NCBI GenBank assembly: GCA_046233135.1
Contig: JBJXHN010000002.1
Location: 959,947-1,023,946 of the forward strand
Origin: JBJXHN01 sp046233135
GTDB taxonomy: Bacteria > Pseudomonadota > Alphaproteobacteria > Rhodospirillales > Rhodospirillaceae
DNA length: 64,000 nucleotides
Direction of reading: 5' to 3'
Shown: positions 45,017-53,556 of the stretch, piece after piece
How positions within the stretch are numbered: position 1 is the stretch's first letter
How the letters are laid out: every line of letters begins with the position of its first letter
Translations under genes and position numbers: made by a program
Notes under the pieces: generated by a model
The model's input: the letters and a program-made list of their open reading frames with translations, nothing else
Told to the model about the DNA's origin: nothing
The model's database searches: none

Positions 45017-45136
45017 ATGGTGGACTGGGACGGAGATGATGTGAACGCTCTGTTGTCGGTCTTGGAGGACTGGGATTTGATCCTCCGGGCGGAGGGATTG
45101 GACCGCCATCCGCTGATCCGGGGACCCCGGCCATGA
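45017..45136 (+). CDS. small ORF translationally coupled to mobC
   Basis: 39 residues, acidic (M-V-D-W-D-G-D-D-V-N-A-L-L-S-V-L-E-D-W-D...). AAGG lies eight bases before the ATG, and the TGA overlaps the mobC ATG (ATGA). The arrangement suggests real translation, either a short protein or a leader that couples to mobC. No family recognised. Confidence 0.4.
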   Translation: MVDWDGDDVNALLSVLEDWDLILRAEGLDRHPLIRGPRP

Positions 45137-45573
45137 CCCGCACAAGCCACCCGGTGCGGGAGAAAACGACGCCCTTCACCATCCGCTTGACGAGCGAGGA
45201 ACGCTCCAGCCTGGAAAGCCGGGCCGGAAGCGTGGCGCTCGGCACCTATATCAAGGGCGTGCTGTTTCAGGATGGTGAGGAGCGCAAACGTCGTGCGCTC
45301 CGCTCTCCACTCAAGGATCAAACGGCCCTGGCCGAAGTGCTGGCGGCCCTCGGCTCCAGTGGCATTGCGGAGCATCTGGCTTCCCTGGCCCATGATCTGC
45401 GGCATGGCGTGCCCCCCGATCAGGAAGCCGCCGACAAGATGGATGCGGCCTGCCGGGATGTTCTGGTGATGCGCTTGCTCCTGCTGCAAGCGCTCGGCGT
45501 CCAGGTGGAGGGGATTGGGGAAGACGACTCCCTTGCCGCTCGTTTTAACCGGAGCGCCGGGAGCGAATCATGA
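45133..45573 (+). CDS. MobC-like relaxosome accessory protein
   Basis: 146 residues: 'FTIRLTSEERSSLESRAGSVALGTYIKGVLF' is the ribbon-helix-helix start seen in plasmid MobC proteins, followed by a helical C-terminus. MobC binds oriT and helps the relaxase open the strands. It overlaps the relaxase gene by four bases, so they form a mob operon. Confidence 0.82.
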   Translation: MTRTSHPVREKTTPFTIRLTSEERSSLESRAGSVALGTYIKGVLFQDGEERKRRALRSPLKDQTALAEVLAALGSSGIAEHLASLAHDLRHGVPPDQEAADKMDAACRDVLVMRLLLLQALGVQVEGIGEDDSLAARFNRSAGSES

Positions 45574-46898
45574 TCCTCAAGGGCTCCCAACGCAGCGGCG
45601 CCAAGCAATTGGCGCTGCATCTGCTCAATGAGCGGGATAACGATCATGTCACCGTGCATGAGGTGCGGGGCTTTGTCGCAAACGATCTGCTCGGCGCCCT
45701 GACCGAGGCTAATGCCATTGCCAAGGGCACCAAGTGCAAACAGTTTTTGTTCTCGCTGAGCCTGAACCCGCCCAAGGAGGCGATAGCGGGCGAAGAGGAT
45801 TTTCGGACAGCGGCGGATCGGGCCGAACAAAAACTCGGCCTGTCAGGCCAGCCCCGTGTTCTGGTCTTTCACGAGAAGGAAGGACGGCGGCATGCGCATG
45901 TCGTCTGGTCCCGGATTGATCCCGCCACCATGACGGCAATCAACCTGTCCTTCTTCAAGGAAAAGCTCACCAGCCTGTCCCGTGATCTGTATCTGGAACA
46001 TGACTGGACCTTGCCCGATGGCCTCCGCCGGGATGGCGGCAAGAGCCCGTTGAACTTCTCTCTGGCGGAATGGCAACAGGCCAAACGGCTCAAGCTCGAT
46101 CCCCGGGAGATTAAACAAAGTTTTATCGAGGCATGGCAACGCTCGGACGATGCCAAGTCCTTTGCAACGGCCCTGCTGGACCGGGGGTACTTTCTGGCCC
46201 GTGGGGATCGGCGGGGCGCAGTCGCCCTTAATATCCATGGCGAGGTGTTCGCCATTCCCCGATGGACGGGCCTAAAGACCAAGGAGGTCCGGGGACGCAT
46301 TGGCGATTCGGAATCTCTGTCCTCGGTCCAGGAAACCCGAGAGCGGATCAAGGGGCTGGTCACGGATAAGCTCCGCCACTTCATGAACGAGGCGGACCAG
46401 CTCCACGCCACTCAACAGCGTCCGCTTACCGATGAACGGATCGCTATGGTGCGCCGTCACCGCACGGAACGAACCACCCTCAAACAGGATCAAGCCGCAC
46501 GGTGGCAAGAGGAGCAACAGGTGCGGGCCAACCGCTTCCGCAAAGGGCTGCGGGGCCTATGGGATCGCCTGACCGGAACCACCGCCGCTATCCGCAAACA
46601 GAATGAACAGGCACGGTGGGAACACCTAACTCGGGATCGTGAGGAACGGGACGGGCTGGTGGTCACCCAAATGAAAGAGCGCCAAGCCCTGCAAGAGCGG
46701 ATTGTCGCCCTGCGTCGCAAACACACCCAGGATCGCCGTATCCAGACACGGGAAGTTTCGGACTATCTGCGGGAGATGGAACGTCGTAAGGACCAAGATG
46801 CCAAGGAACGGGAGCACGCCAAAGAACGGACACCGGATCACCCAAGGCCCCGCCGTCGTCGCTCCGGCAATCCCATTGAGCGGGGATTCTCGCTGTGA
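45570..46898 (+). CDS. MobA/VirD2-type relaxase
   Basis: 442 residues. The relaxase three-His motif is H101...'RRHAHVVWSRID' (H108, H110). The catalytic Tyr is expected in the N-terminal 40 residues, but no Tyr is visible there: 'GSQRSGAKQLALHLLNERDNDHV' has none. Nicking may need another residue, or this is a Tyr-less variant of the kind annotated 'relaxase/mobilization nuclease domain-containing protein'. The C-terminus is long, basic, coiled (Arg/Gln/Lys/Glu, residues 280-440). It lies in an operon after mobC. Confidence 0.82.
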   Translation: MILKGSQRSGAKQLALHLLNERDNDHVTVHEVRGFVANDLLGALTEANAIAKGTKCKQFLFSLSLNPPKEAIAGEEDFRTAADRAEQKLGLSGQPRVLVFHEKEGRRHAHVVWSRIDPATMTAINLSFFKEKLTSLSRDLYLEHDWTLPDGLRRDGGKSPLNFSLAEWQQAKRLKLDPREIKQSFIEAWQRSDDAKSFATALLDRGYFLARGDRRGAVALNIHGEVFAIPRWTGLKTKEVRGRIGDSESLSSVQETRERIKGLVTDKLRHFMNEADQLHATQQRPLTDERIAMVRRHRTERTTLKQDQAARWQEEQQVRANRFRKGLRGLWDRLTGTTAAIRKQNEQARWEHLTRDREERDGLVVTQMKERQALQERIVALRRKHTQDRRIQTREVSDYLREMERRKDQDAKEREHAKERTPDHPRPRRRRSGNPIERGFSL

Positions 46899-46963
46899 CG
46901 GGTCAGGTCAAGGCGATGGTACGTGCGTTCGCAGGGTTCTATGCATCATGAGTGCGGCCAATC

Positions 46964-46994
46964 GTGATTTATAGAAGCGGTTTCTATAAATCAC
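46964..46994. repeat. 13-bp perfect inverted repeat upstream of coupling-protein gene
   Basis: GTGATTTATAGAA and TTCTATAAATCAC around a five-base loop, in the 200-bp gap between the relaxase and coupling-protein genes. It is AT-rich in a GC-rich context. Possible operator, recombination site or oriT arm; without a T tract it is not a clear terminator. Confidence 0.6.
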
Positions 46995-47099
46995 TCGGGG
47001 AGTGGCTACCCGAATTACCCCTCGGGATGCAGGGGAAGTGCCGGATAGGGCCGGGATAATCCGGGCGGGTGTTCAACCTGCCTGGAAAGGCTATCACTC

Positions 47100-48944
47100 A
47101 TGCACAATCAGACACGGCGCCCTGAGGCGCTTTTGGACCATCTGGCGAAAGATGGATGGTCCACTCGGCCCGTCCCCCTGTTTCTGGGGGCGGGACTGGT
47201 CACGGCCCTGTTTTTGAACGTCACCGACGGGGCGTTTTTGGAAGGCTCCATCACCTGGAATGTCCCGTACTTCATGGATACAACCCGCTTGCGGGTCTCC
47301 ATGATGATCGTTGCCGGACTGCTCGGCTTTAGCCTTGGCTGGCTGATTGCCGGGAAGAGCCCGCTTCTTAAAAGCCTGCTGGCGGGCGCGCTGGCCGGGC
47401 TTGTCGTCTTCTTGGCGATTGTCGATCAGGGCTCCTTGGGCTGGGGCAGTGCATCGTTTGGTGCCTTGCTGCTGTTCGTGATGGGGGCGGGCTATTGGCT
47501 GCGGCAAGCCTATCGCTATCTGACCGCCCGTCCGACCACTCTCGGCTCGGCGGAATGGGCCACCGTCCCCTATATGGTCGAGCATGATATCGTCGGAGAG
47601 ACGGGCTTCCGCCTTGGGCATACGACCTATAACGGCGAGACCATTCCTCTGCATTATGCCGGGGATCGTCACTTGTTGCTCTCCGCCGCCAATCGCTCGG
47701 GTAAAGGCACCACGGTTCTGATCCCCAATCTCCTGACCTATCAGGGCTCGGTGCTGACCATCGACCCCAAGGGCGAGAATGCGATGATGACCGCCGGGCG
47801 CCGTACGGCGATGGGCCAGGATGTCCATATCGTCGATCCCTGGGGGATTACGGGGCTGGGTGTGGCCCGCTTTAATCCCCTGGATTGGCTGGTTGATGCC
47901 GGAGCGGATTTGACCGAGAACGCCATGTTGCTCGCCGATGCGCTGATCGTGCCCATGGGCAAGGAGGATCAGTTCTGGACCGAGGAAGCCAAAGCCCTGA
48001 TGCAAGGGGTGATCGTTCATGTCGCCACGGCGCAGGAAGAGAAAGGCAACCGGACCTTGGCCCGGGTGCGGGATATCTTGCTGCTGGATGGTGACGGCCT
48101 CAAGGCGGTCTTTACCACCATGTTGGACTCTCCCCATCATGTGGTGCGCTCCACCGGGGCACGCTGCCTGCAAAAGGAAGAAAAGCTCCTCGCCAATGTA
48201 CTGGCCTCGGCCCAGGCGCAAACGCACTTCCTCGATAGTGCCCGCATCCGGGAGAGCCTGGCCGTATCGGATTTTAAGTTCGAGGATTTGAAGGCCGGGC
48301 CGATGACCGTTTATCTGGTCCTGCCTGCGGATCGCCTGAATGCCTTTGGGCGGTGGCTGCGCCTTCTGATCCAGCAAGCCTTGACGGTGAGTGCCCGCAA
48401 TATCGCCCTGCGTCCCGCAAAACCCGTGCTGTTCCTTCTCGATGAACTGCCCGCCCTCGGCAGGCTGAGCATGGTTGAACAGGCGTTCGGCCTGATGGCG
48501 GGGTTCGGGATGCAGCTTTGGGGCGTGGTGCAAGACCTCTCCCAGCTCAAGCGCATTTACGGGGATGGCTGGGAGACCTTCATCTCGAATGCCGGGGTGG
48601 TGCAGTATTTTGGGTCCCGGGATCGGATGAGCGCCGAGTATTTCTCGGCCCTGTGCGGGGTGACCACCGTGTGGAACCTGAGCACGGCGATTGCCCGGGC
48701 CTTTGGCACCAGCACGGGCGGATCGTCGGAAAGCACCACGACCACCGACACCTCATCGGCGACGCAGCGCAAGCTGGCCTATGCGGACGAGTTGATGCGC
48801 CTGCCCAAAGACAAGCAGCTTCTCTTGATCGAGAACCTGAATCCCGTCTCGTGCTCTCGCACGCCGTGGTTCGAGGAGGAAGCGCTCAAATCCCTTGGCG
48901 TGAATCTGCGGGACGACGACATGGCGGAGGTGGATCATGGCTGA
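47100..48944 (+). CDS. VirD4/TraG-type coupling protein with membrane domain
   Basis: 614 residues. About four N-terminal membrane helices (to residue 140) are followed by the ATPase domain: Walker A 'NRSGKGTT' (Lys about 202), 'TIDPKGENAMM', Walker B 'LFLLDELPALG' (Asp448/Glu449), then 'WGVVQDLSQLKRIYG'. Coupling proteins hand relaxase-DNA to a type IV secretion channel. With mobC and relaxase it forms a mobilization module that must use a channel encoded elsewhere. GGAAAGG lies upstream. Confidence 0.93.
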   Translation: MHNQTRRPEALLDHLAKDGWSTRPVPLFLGAGLVTALFLNVTDGAFLEGSITWNVPYFMDTTRLRVSMMIVAGLLGFSLGWLIAGKSPLLKSLLAGALAGLVVFLAIVDQGSLGWGSASFGALLLFVMGAGYWLRQAYRYLTARPTTLGSAEWATVPYMVEHDIVGETGFRLGHTTYNGETIPLHYAGDRHLLLSAANRSGKGTTVLIPNLLTYQGSVLTIDPKGENAMMTAGRRTAMGQDVHIVDPWGITGLGVARFNPLDWLVDAGADLTENAMLLADALIVPMGKEDQFWTEEAKALMQGVIVHVATAQEEKGNRTLARVRDILLLDGDGLKAVFTTMLDSPHHVVRSTGARCLQKEEKLLANVLASAQAQTHFLDSARIRESLAVSDFKFEDLKAGPMTVYLVLPADRLNAFGRWLRLLIQQALTVSARNIALRPAKPVLFLLDELPALGRLSMVEQAFGLMAGFGMQLWGVVQDLSQLKRIYGDGWETFISNAGVVQYFGSRDRMSAEYFSALCGVTTVWNLSTAIARAFGTSTGGSSESTTTTDTSSATQRKLAYADELMRLPKDKQLLLIENLNPVSCSRTPWFEEEALKSLGVNLRDDDMAEVDHG

Positions 48945-49206
48945 GGAGAACACCACCACCCGTCCGGCCTTCACCAAAGTGGCGGCAGGGGAAGAGACCC
49001 CCGTGCGGGACAAGGACAATGCGGATCGGGTCTTTGCCCCTCGCTTTGCCCCCGGCGGGGATAACCGGGCGCCTCGGGGCTCGGTCGGCACCAAGCGGGA
49101 CCTGCCGACCCCGGAGCGGGAGAAGGCGGCAAGCCCGCAATCCCTCAAAAAGACCTTCCAGCCTCTTGTGAAGGGAAATGACAAGGATCGTCGGATCGAG
49201 CGCTGA
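48937..49206 (+). CDS. small hypothetical protein after coupling protein
   Basis: 89 residues, highly charged and low in hydrophobics ('RDKDNADRVFAPRFAPGGDNRAPRGSVGTKRDLP...'), probably disordered. It overlaps the coupling-protein gene by eight bases, so it is cotranscribed and translationally coupled. No family recognised; possibly an accessory of the mobilization module. Confidence 0.55.
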   Translation: MAEENTTTRPAFTKVAAGEETPVRDKDNADRVFAPRFAPGGDNRAPRGSVGTKRDLPTPEREKAASPQSLKKTFQPLVKGNDKDRRIER

Positions 49207-49264
49207 TCTAATCATCTAATTAGCCAACATTCCAATCCTCCAAAAAATGGGAATATCTTCAAAT

Positions 49265-49288
49265 AGCAGAGCGGTATGCCGCTCTGCT
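49265..49288. repeat. 10-bp perfect hairpin before small gene
   Basis: AGCAGAGCGG-TATG-CCGCTCTGCT, followed by TTATAATG. It lies between the coupling-protein operon and the next gene, so it may end one transcript or control the next; TATAAT overlaps the ATG at 49300, which would make that transcript nearly leaderless unless the start is elsewhere. Confidence 0.5.
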
Positions 49289-49299
49289 ATTCTGTTATA

Positions 49300-49620
49300 A
49301 TGAACCAGTATGAATATGAAGAATATTTAAAGACGGCGCCCCAGCATCCCGATTACGAGCCCATCGGGCGACGTTACAAAGATTGCTTCGGGATTGAGCA
49401 AACCATTATCTTGCATAAAAACTATTGGGCCTATCTCGATTGGCTGGTCGAGAATGCCGATCTGGATGCCGAGGCTTGGATCGCCGAGTGCGACAAGCAC
49501 CGGGAGGACAAGGCCCTGTCCTATAACCTGATGCATTGGCTGTGGTGGGATGAATGTGACCGCCATCGCAAGGGCCACGCCACCCCCTCCGATATCCCGC
49601 CCCTCGGTTATGAAGAGTAG
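49300..49620 (+). CDS. hypothetical protein, possibly RHH_4-like
   Basis: 106 residues with Trp/Tyr-rich 'IILHKNYWAYLDWLVENADLDAEAWIAECDKHRE' and 'LMHWLWWDECDRHRKGH'. The segment 'LHKNYWAYLDWLVENADLDAEAWI' is spaced like the strand-helix-helix of RHH_4 ribbon-helix-helix proteins, but the match is weak. The frame is open from an ATG at 49276 inside the hairpin; 49300 is preferred. It is a plausible mobile-element accessory gene. Confidence 0.5.
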   Translation: MNQYEYEEYLKTAPQHPDYEPIGRRYKDCFGIEQTIILHKNYWAYLDWLVENADLDAEAWIAECDKHREDKALSYNLMHWLWWDECDRHRKGHATPSDIPPLGYEE

Positions 49621-49662
49621 AGAGAATAACTAAAGATTGTATTGCGCAAAAAAACACCTCTC

Positions 49663-49690
49663 TTGATTTTATACCAAATATTGGTATATC
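49663..49690 (+). promoter_or_regulatory. parDE promoter with operator palindrome
   Basis: -35 TTGATT (49663), about 16 bases, -10 TATATC (49685). The palindrome ATACCAA-ATA-TTGGTAT at 49671-49687 sits between and over the -10, the usual place for ParD autorepression. AGGAGG lies before the parD ATG. Confidence 0.7.
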
Positions 49691-49712
49691 CTGGTAACAG
49701 GAGGATAAAGCT

Positions 49713-49961
49713 ATGGCGCAAAATACATCAGTCTCTTTGGGTGATCATTTCGCCGCATTCATCGCCGCTCAGGTCGAAACGGGCCGTTATGGATCGGCAA
49801 GTGACGTCGTGCGGGCGGGGTTGCGGCTCTTGGAAGAGCATGAGTCCAGGGTGAAAGCCTTACAAGAAGCCCTGATTGAGGCAGAAAACTCAGGGCCACC
49901 CGTAGAGTTCGACTTTGAAGCCTTCAAAGCCCGTAAAAGAGCCGAATTCGAATCCCGATGA
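49713..49961 (+). CDS. parD: ParD-family antitoxin
   Basis: 82 residues. The N-terminal ribbon-helix-helix is 'TSVSLGDHFAAFIAAQVETGRYGSASDVVRAGLRLLEEHESRVKALQ', and the C-terminal tail is rich in Glu/Asp/Phe and wraps the toxin. It should repress its own promoter through the palindrome upstream and neutralise ParE. It overlaps parE by four bases. Confidence 0.92.
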   Translation: MAQNTSVSLGDHFAAFIAAQVETGRYGSASDVVRAGLRLLEEHESRVKALQEALIEAENSGPPVEFDFEAFKARKRAEFESR

Positions 49962-50254
49962 AGCAACTGGTTTTCTCACCTGTTGCCTTGCGGGATATCG
50001 AAGGGATATGGGACTACACTCTTGAGCACTGGGGTCTGAAGCAAGCGGAACGCTATACGGACACAATCCAAAACGACTGTCTAAAAATCGCTCAAGGCAA
50101 AGCAGTCCACTGCGCTCGTGTTTATGAGCGGGAGGGGTACTCCAAATATCAGACAGGCATGCACTTTATATATTACCGTAGCACAGACACAAAAATTGAG
50201 GTTATGCGCATTCTCCACCAGAGAATGGACCCAAATCAGTATTTATTGATTTGA
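49958..50254 (+). CDS. parE: ParE-family toxin
   Basis: 98 residues: 'LVFSPVALRDIEGIWDYTLEHWGLKQAERYTDTIQNDC' and 'TGMHFIYYRSTDTKIEVMRILHQRMD' are typical RelE/ParE superfamily features. ParE toxins inhibit DNA gyrase. The ATGA overlap with parD gives coupled expression. On a mobile island it would act as an addiction module. Confidence 0.92.
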   Translation: MKQLVFSPVALRDIEGIWDYTLEHWGLKQAERYTDTIQNDCLKIAQGKAVHCARVYEREGYSKYQTGMHFIYYRSTDTKIEVMRILHQRMDPNQYLLI

Positions 50255-50284
50255 CGCATGCAAGCCCTGACTCCTTTCTTGTAT

Positions 50285-50953
50285 TCACATCGGATAGATT
50301 GATCTCACGGGCTCGGGCGGTTCAACGCCTATGGCGGTCATGCCGCAACTGCCCAAAGTGGTGAGAATACCGATTACGGCGGCTTTTTGGATATTGGCCT
50401 TGATCCGGTCTCGGGATTGCTCCCTGTCGATGAAGCCGCTCAGTTTCATGGTGGCGGCACTAATGACCAAGCAAATCCCCATGGTGAGCGGAAGGCAACA
50501 GAAACTAAAAATGAATGCCAGAAGGAAGTTCGCATTTTCCAGCAGGTGACCCCACCAGATGAAATAGGACCAGAGCACCGCTCCGACGCCAAAGGACAGG
50601 CTGTATCCGGTCCACCGGGTGAACGCCGCAAGGGGCTTCCGTCTGTTGTCCGATTGATCCAGGGCGAAGCCCAAGCAAACGCCCGCAAGAGCGATCAGCC
50701 AACAGACCAGCAGGATAACCGGGAGGTCACCGAGATTGAGGACGGCCAACACCGGGTCCAAAGCTGGATAGTCCCATGCCAGCGCAGAGAGACCATCATA
50801 GAATCCGTCGATTAGGTCGATGAACTGGTCATAGAAGACCAGAGCCCAGCCCCCGAAAAGGATGGACAGGCCAAAGCCTGTCCACCGCACGGAGGTCGCC
50901 GGAGAGAGACCGCTTTGCACGGTCCCTTCCTTTTGAACGTTCTCAGACGGCAT
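50285..50953 (-). CDS. membrane protein of unknown function
   Basis: 222 residues with five probable membrane helices. After a polar start come 'TGFGLSILFGGWALVFY', 'LPVILLVCWLIALAGVCLGFAL', 'GYSLSFGVGAVLWSYFIWW', 'FLLAFIFSFCCLPLTMGICLVI' and 'VIGILTTLGSCGMTAI'. No family recognised. It overlaps the upstream gene by 11 bases and is cotranscribed with it. Confidence 0.6.
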   Translation of the reverse strand: MPSENVQKEGTVQSGLSPATSVRWTGFGLSILFGGWALVFYDQFIDLIDGFYDGLSALAWDYPALDPVLAVLNLGDLPVILLVCWLIALAGVCLGFALDQSDNRRKPLAAFTRWTGYSLSFGVGAVLWSYFIWWGHLLENANFLLAFIFSFCCLPLTMGICLVISAATMKLSGFIDREQSRDRIKANIQKAAVIGILTTLGSCGMTAIGVEPPEPVRSIYPM

Positions 50954-51329
50954 CGCCCTGACCCGTCATCCGAAGACGTCCAAAGGCAAAAGCGCCAAGG
51001 GCGAGGAACATCAGCCCGATCCAGTTCACGGCGGCGGAATAGCCTTTCACGCCGCACTGAGGCTGTCCGAGGGCGCCGAACCCGCATTGTCCCACGGCGA
51101 GATTCGCTTCGGACTTGGCGGCGAGATAGGTGTCATAGCTCCATTCCCGGGATGCCGGATCATCCATCCCGGAAAAGCTGTCCCGGGGCGGCTGTCCGGT
51201 CTGGGTCCAGTTGGACCATTGCTCTTCGGTGAGCGGTTGTTCGATGGAGAGAGCGACACTGCTAATCCCGATCAGGAGCAGTAGCAACCCGGCGGCGAAA
51301 CCGGATTTGGAGAGAATCGAAGAAGACAT
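50943..51329 (-). CDS. small membrane/exported protein
   Basis: 128 residues: an N-terminal hydrophobic segment ('GFAAGLLLLLIGISSVALSIEQ'), a polar middle with two Cys ('VGQCGFGALGQPQCGVKG'), and a C-terminal membrane helix ('AVNWIGLMFLALGAFAFG'). The middle probably faces the periplasm with a disulfide. The ATG at 51329 is chosen for the hydrophobic start; the frame is open to 51407. First gene of a two-gene membrane-protein operon; function unknown. Confidence 0.55.
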   Translation of the reverse strand: MSSSILSKSGFAAGLLLLLIGISSVALSIEQPLTEEQWSNWTQTGQPPRDSFSGMDDPASREWSYDTYLAAKSEANLAVGQCGFGALGQPQCGVKGYSAAVNWIGLMFLALGAFAFGRLRMTGQGDAV

Positions 51330-51446
51330 ATCGAAAGGCTTCCCTTTTGATTCTCTTACCATATTTCCATTCTCAGGTCTTGATCTCGGCGTAAATTCCT
51401 GATTCACTTAGACGTGCCTCCTCACCAAAACCGCTCTCAGAGCCAC

Positions 51447-51510
51447 TTTCAGAAGGGAACCCTTTTGCAAGGTGCGAACGCATGCGCCCGTGTTGCATAA
51501 GCTTCTGAAA
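51447..51510. repeat. inverted repeat upstream of resolvase, possible res site
   Basis: TTTCAGAAG (51447-51455) and CTTCTGAAA (51502-51510), 46 bases apart, just before the serine resolvase gene. Resolvases act at res sites made of dyads upstream of their own gene, so this is a reasonable candidate; subsites II and III were not resolved. Confidence 0.4.
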
Positions 51511-51521
51511 GATATAGGGTT

Positions 51522-52151
51522 TTGAGGATGAAACAGGATGTGTCCCACGAAATACCAACGCCCGGACAAACGGGCTGCAAGATCGGCTATGTCCGGGTCT
51601 CGGACCACGACCAGACCGAAGCGCTTCAGGTCGATGCCCTGAAACAGGCCGGGTGCACGGTGATCTATGGGGATCACGGCGTCTCGGGCATGGTGACCAA
51701 ACGCAAGGGGCTGGAGGATGTGCTGTCCTCGCTCCGGGCCGGAGATACGCTTGTCGTGTGGAAGCTGGATCGGCTGGGGCGTTCAACCCTGCATCTATTG
51801 ACCCTGCTGGATGACCTGCGCCGCCGAGGTGTAGACTTCATCGCCGTCACCCAGGGGATCGACACCACCACGGCCATAGGCCGGATGGTGTTCGGTCAAC
51901 TCGCCGTCTTTGCCGAGTTCGAGCGGGAACAAATCCGAGAACGCACCAAGGCAGGCATGAAAGCCGCCAAAGCCCGGGGCCGTCATATCGGACGTCCCCG
52001 CAAGCTGACCCCGCCTTTGATCGAGGAAGCCCGCCGCTTCCTCGCAGCAGGCCACAATGCCACCGAAGCCGCCAAACGCTTCAAGGTCAGCCCCGCCACC
52101 CTCAAACGGGCGTTGGGACAAGGATGGGCGGTTTTGACGACTCATCCCTGA
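51522..52151 (+). CDS. small serine recombinase (resolvase/invertase family)
   Basis: 209 residues. The catalytic Ser is in 'IGYVRVSDHDQTEALQVDAL', with the Arg-rich active site 'VVWKLDRLGRSTLHLL', 'QGIDTTTAIGRMVFGQLAVFAEFEREQIRERTKAGMKAAKARGRHIGRPRKL', and a C-terminal HTH ('NATEAAKRFKVSPATLKRAL'). It would resolve cointegrates or dimers of the element. The transposase it would partner in a Tn3-type element is absent, so it may serve as the island's multimer resolvase. Confidence 0.9.
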   Translation: MRMKQDVSHEIPTPGQTGCKIGYVRVSDHDQTEALQVDALKQAGCTVIYGDHGVSGMVTKRKGLEDVLSSLRAGDTLVVWKLDRLGRSTLHLLTLLDDLRRRGVDFIAVTQGIDTTTAIGRMVFGQLAVFAEFEREQIRERTKAGMKAAKARGRHIGRPRKLTPPLIEEARRFLAAGHNATEAAKRFKVSPATLKRALGQGWAVLTTHP

Positions 52152-52353
52152 AGCCGTCGCTCTTTTTGCATGCGTTCGTAGGAACGCCAAGAGATGGCGG
52201 TTCTTAGGAGTGCCTGAGTGGATAACGATTGATTGAACCGATGCCCTTCTGGGTAATGCGTTGATCATGAAACTCTGTTTAAGTGATATGGGAATTCTGT
52301 TAGCATCCTTTCTGCGATCTCCATAGATTGGCAGATATGAAAGTCTAGATGCT

Positions 52354-53553
52354 ATGGTTCAAAGAAATAAAGAAGGGTCACTTACAGAAGAAGAACGTGA
52401 GATTGTGAAGGCGCTTCTCGGTAAGGGATGGCGAAATCAGGACATTCAGGCACTCATTAATATCGGTCGTTCGGCAACAATTAACAGTGCCCGAGTGGCA
52501 GAAGTCAAAAAAGACGAAAATCAAAAAGCCGCTTCAGATGAAGTTGTAGAATTTTTTAAAATTAAAAAGAAGTCGTATGACTTAAAAACTGGCTTGAATT
52601 TGTTCGAAAACGAGAGACTTATCCGTGCACGTGAGGCTATGATCCTAGCCGTCCAGATTTTCAATAGTGCTGCTCTTAATTTTAAAACGGAAGTCTTTTC
52701 AGTTCTGGTGAATATAGCATGGACTTATCTTCTTCATGAATATTACGAGAAAAATGGTGTCAAGATTGTTCAAAAAGACGGGCGTACACTGCTTCTCGGG
52801 CAGATGATTGAAAGAAGGGATAGTCCTCTCTCTGTTGGTATCCGCAATAACCTGCGTTCTATGAAAGAAATTCGAGATAGCGTAGAGCATGTTATTTTGG
52901 GAAAGAGCGATGTTAAATGGCAAGGATTGTTTCAAGCGTGCTGTCTTAATTTTAACAAAACGCTATGCTCCTTATTTGGTGAACAATTGTCTTTGTCTGG
53001 AGAGCTTTCTTTTGCACTACAATTTCAGAAAATGGACATTGAGCAACTTGCAACTTTAAATAAGTATGAAATTCCAGCGCACATTGCTGCATTAGATGCA
53101 CGACTAGAGAAAGATCTACCTCCCGAACAATTGAAAGATTTGGAATACCAATTTCGTGTCATTTACACTTTGGATTCCTCCACGAAATCTCGGGCTCATT
53201 TTGAATTTATTCGCCCGGATTCCGCCGAAGGAAAAGACATTCGTAATGTTTTAGTTCAGCATAAACTCGCAGATGACTTGTATCCTCTTAAGCCTGGGCA
53301 AGTTTGTAAAGAAGTGTCCCAGAAAATTGGTCGCAATTTTTCGACTAGGAATCACACTCAAGCATGGAAATTTTTTAAAGTTCGCCCACCTAAAAAGTCA
53401 AAACAGCCGGATAATACGCAGAAAGAATATTGTATCTATCACTCGGCCCATAAAGACTACACTTATTCTAATAAATGGGTTGAGTTCCTTTCTGAAAAAA
53501 TGAAAGACGAACAACACTTTGAGCAAATTAGGAAAGTCGATATCCGGGAGTGA
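52354..53553 (+). CDS. DUF3644 protein with HTH and HEPN-like motif
   Basis: 399 residues, AT-rich (roughly 40% GC against about 65% in the core). Residues 11-50 look like an HTH ('EREIVKALLGKGWRNQDIQALINIGRSATINSARV'). The DUF3644-type helical region follows ('FKTEVFSVLVNIAWTYLLHEYYEKNGV'). 'RDSVEH' (R174-x4-H179) fits the R-X4-6-H motif of HEPN ribonucleases. The C-terminus is a basic domain of unknown fold. It is in an operon with the Cys-rich gene three bases downstream. An RNase acting in phage or plasmid defence is inferred, not shown. Confidence 0.65.
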   Translation: MVQRNKEGSLTEEEREIVKALLGKGWRNQDIQALINIGRSATINSARVAEVKKDENQKAASDEVVEFFKIKKKSYDLKTGLNLFENERLIRAREAMILAVQIFNSAALNFKTEVFSVLVNIAWTYLLHEYYEKNGVKIVQKDGRTLLLGQMIERRDSPLSVGIRNNLRSMKEIRDSVEHVILGKSDVKWQGLFQACCLNFNKTLCSLFGEQLSLSGELSFALQFQKMDIEQLATLNKYEIPAHIAALDARLEKDLPPEQLKDLEYQFRVIYTLDSSTKSRAHFEFIRPDSAEGKDIRNVLVQHKLADDLYPLKPGQVCKEVSQKIGRNFSTRNHTQAWKFFKVRPPKKSKQPDNTQKEYCIYHSAHKDYTYSNKWVEFLSEKMKDEQHFEQIRKVDIRE

Positions 53554-53556
53554 AAA

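Noticed and set aside
45066..45082. Short match (ACTGGGATT) to the tRNA-Val T-arm as a candidate attL
   Set aside because: Only nine bases, inside a small coupled ORF; too short to distinguish from chance.
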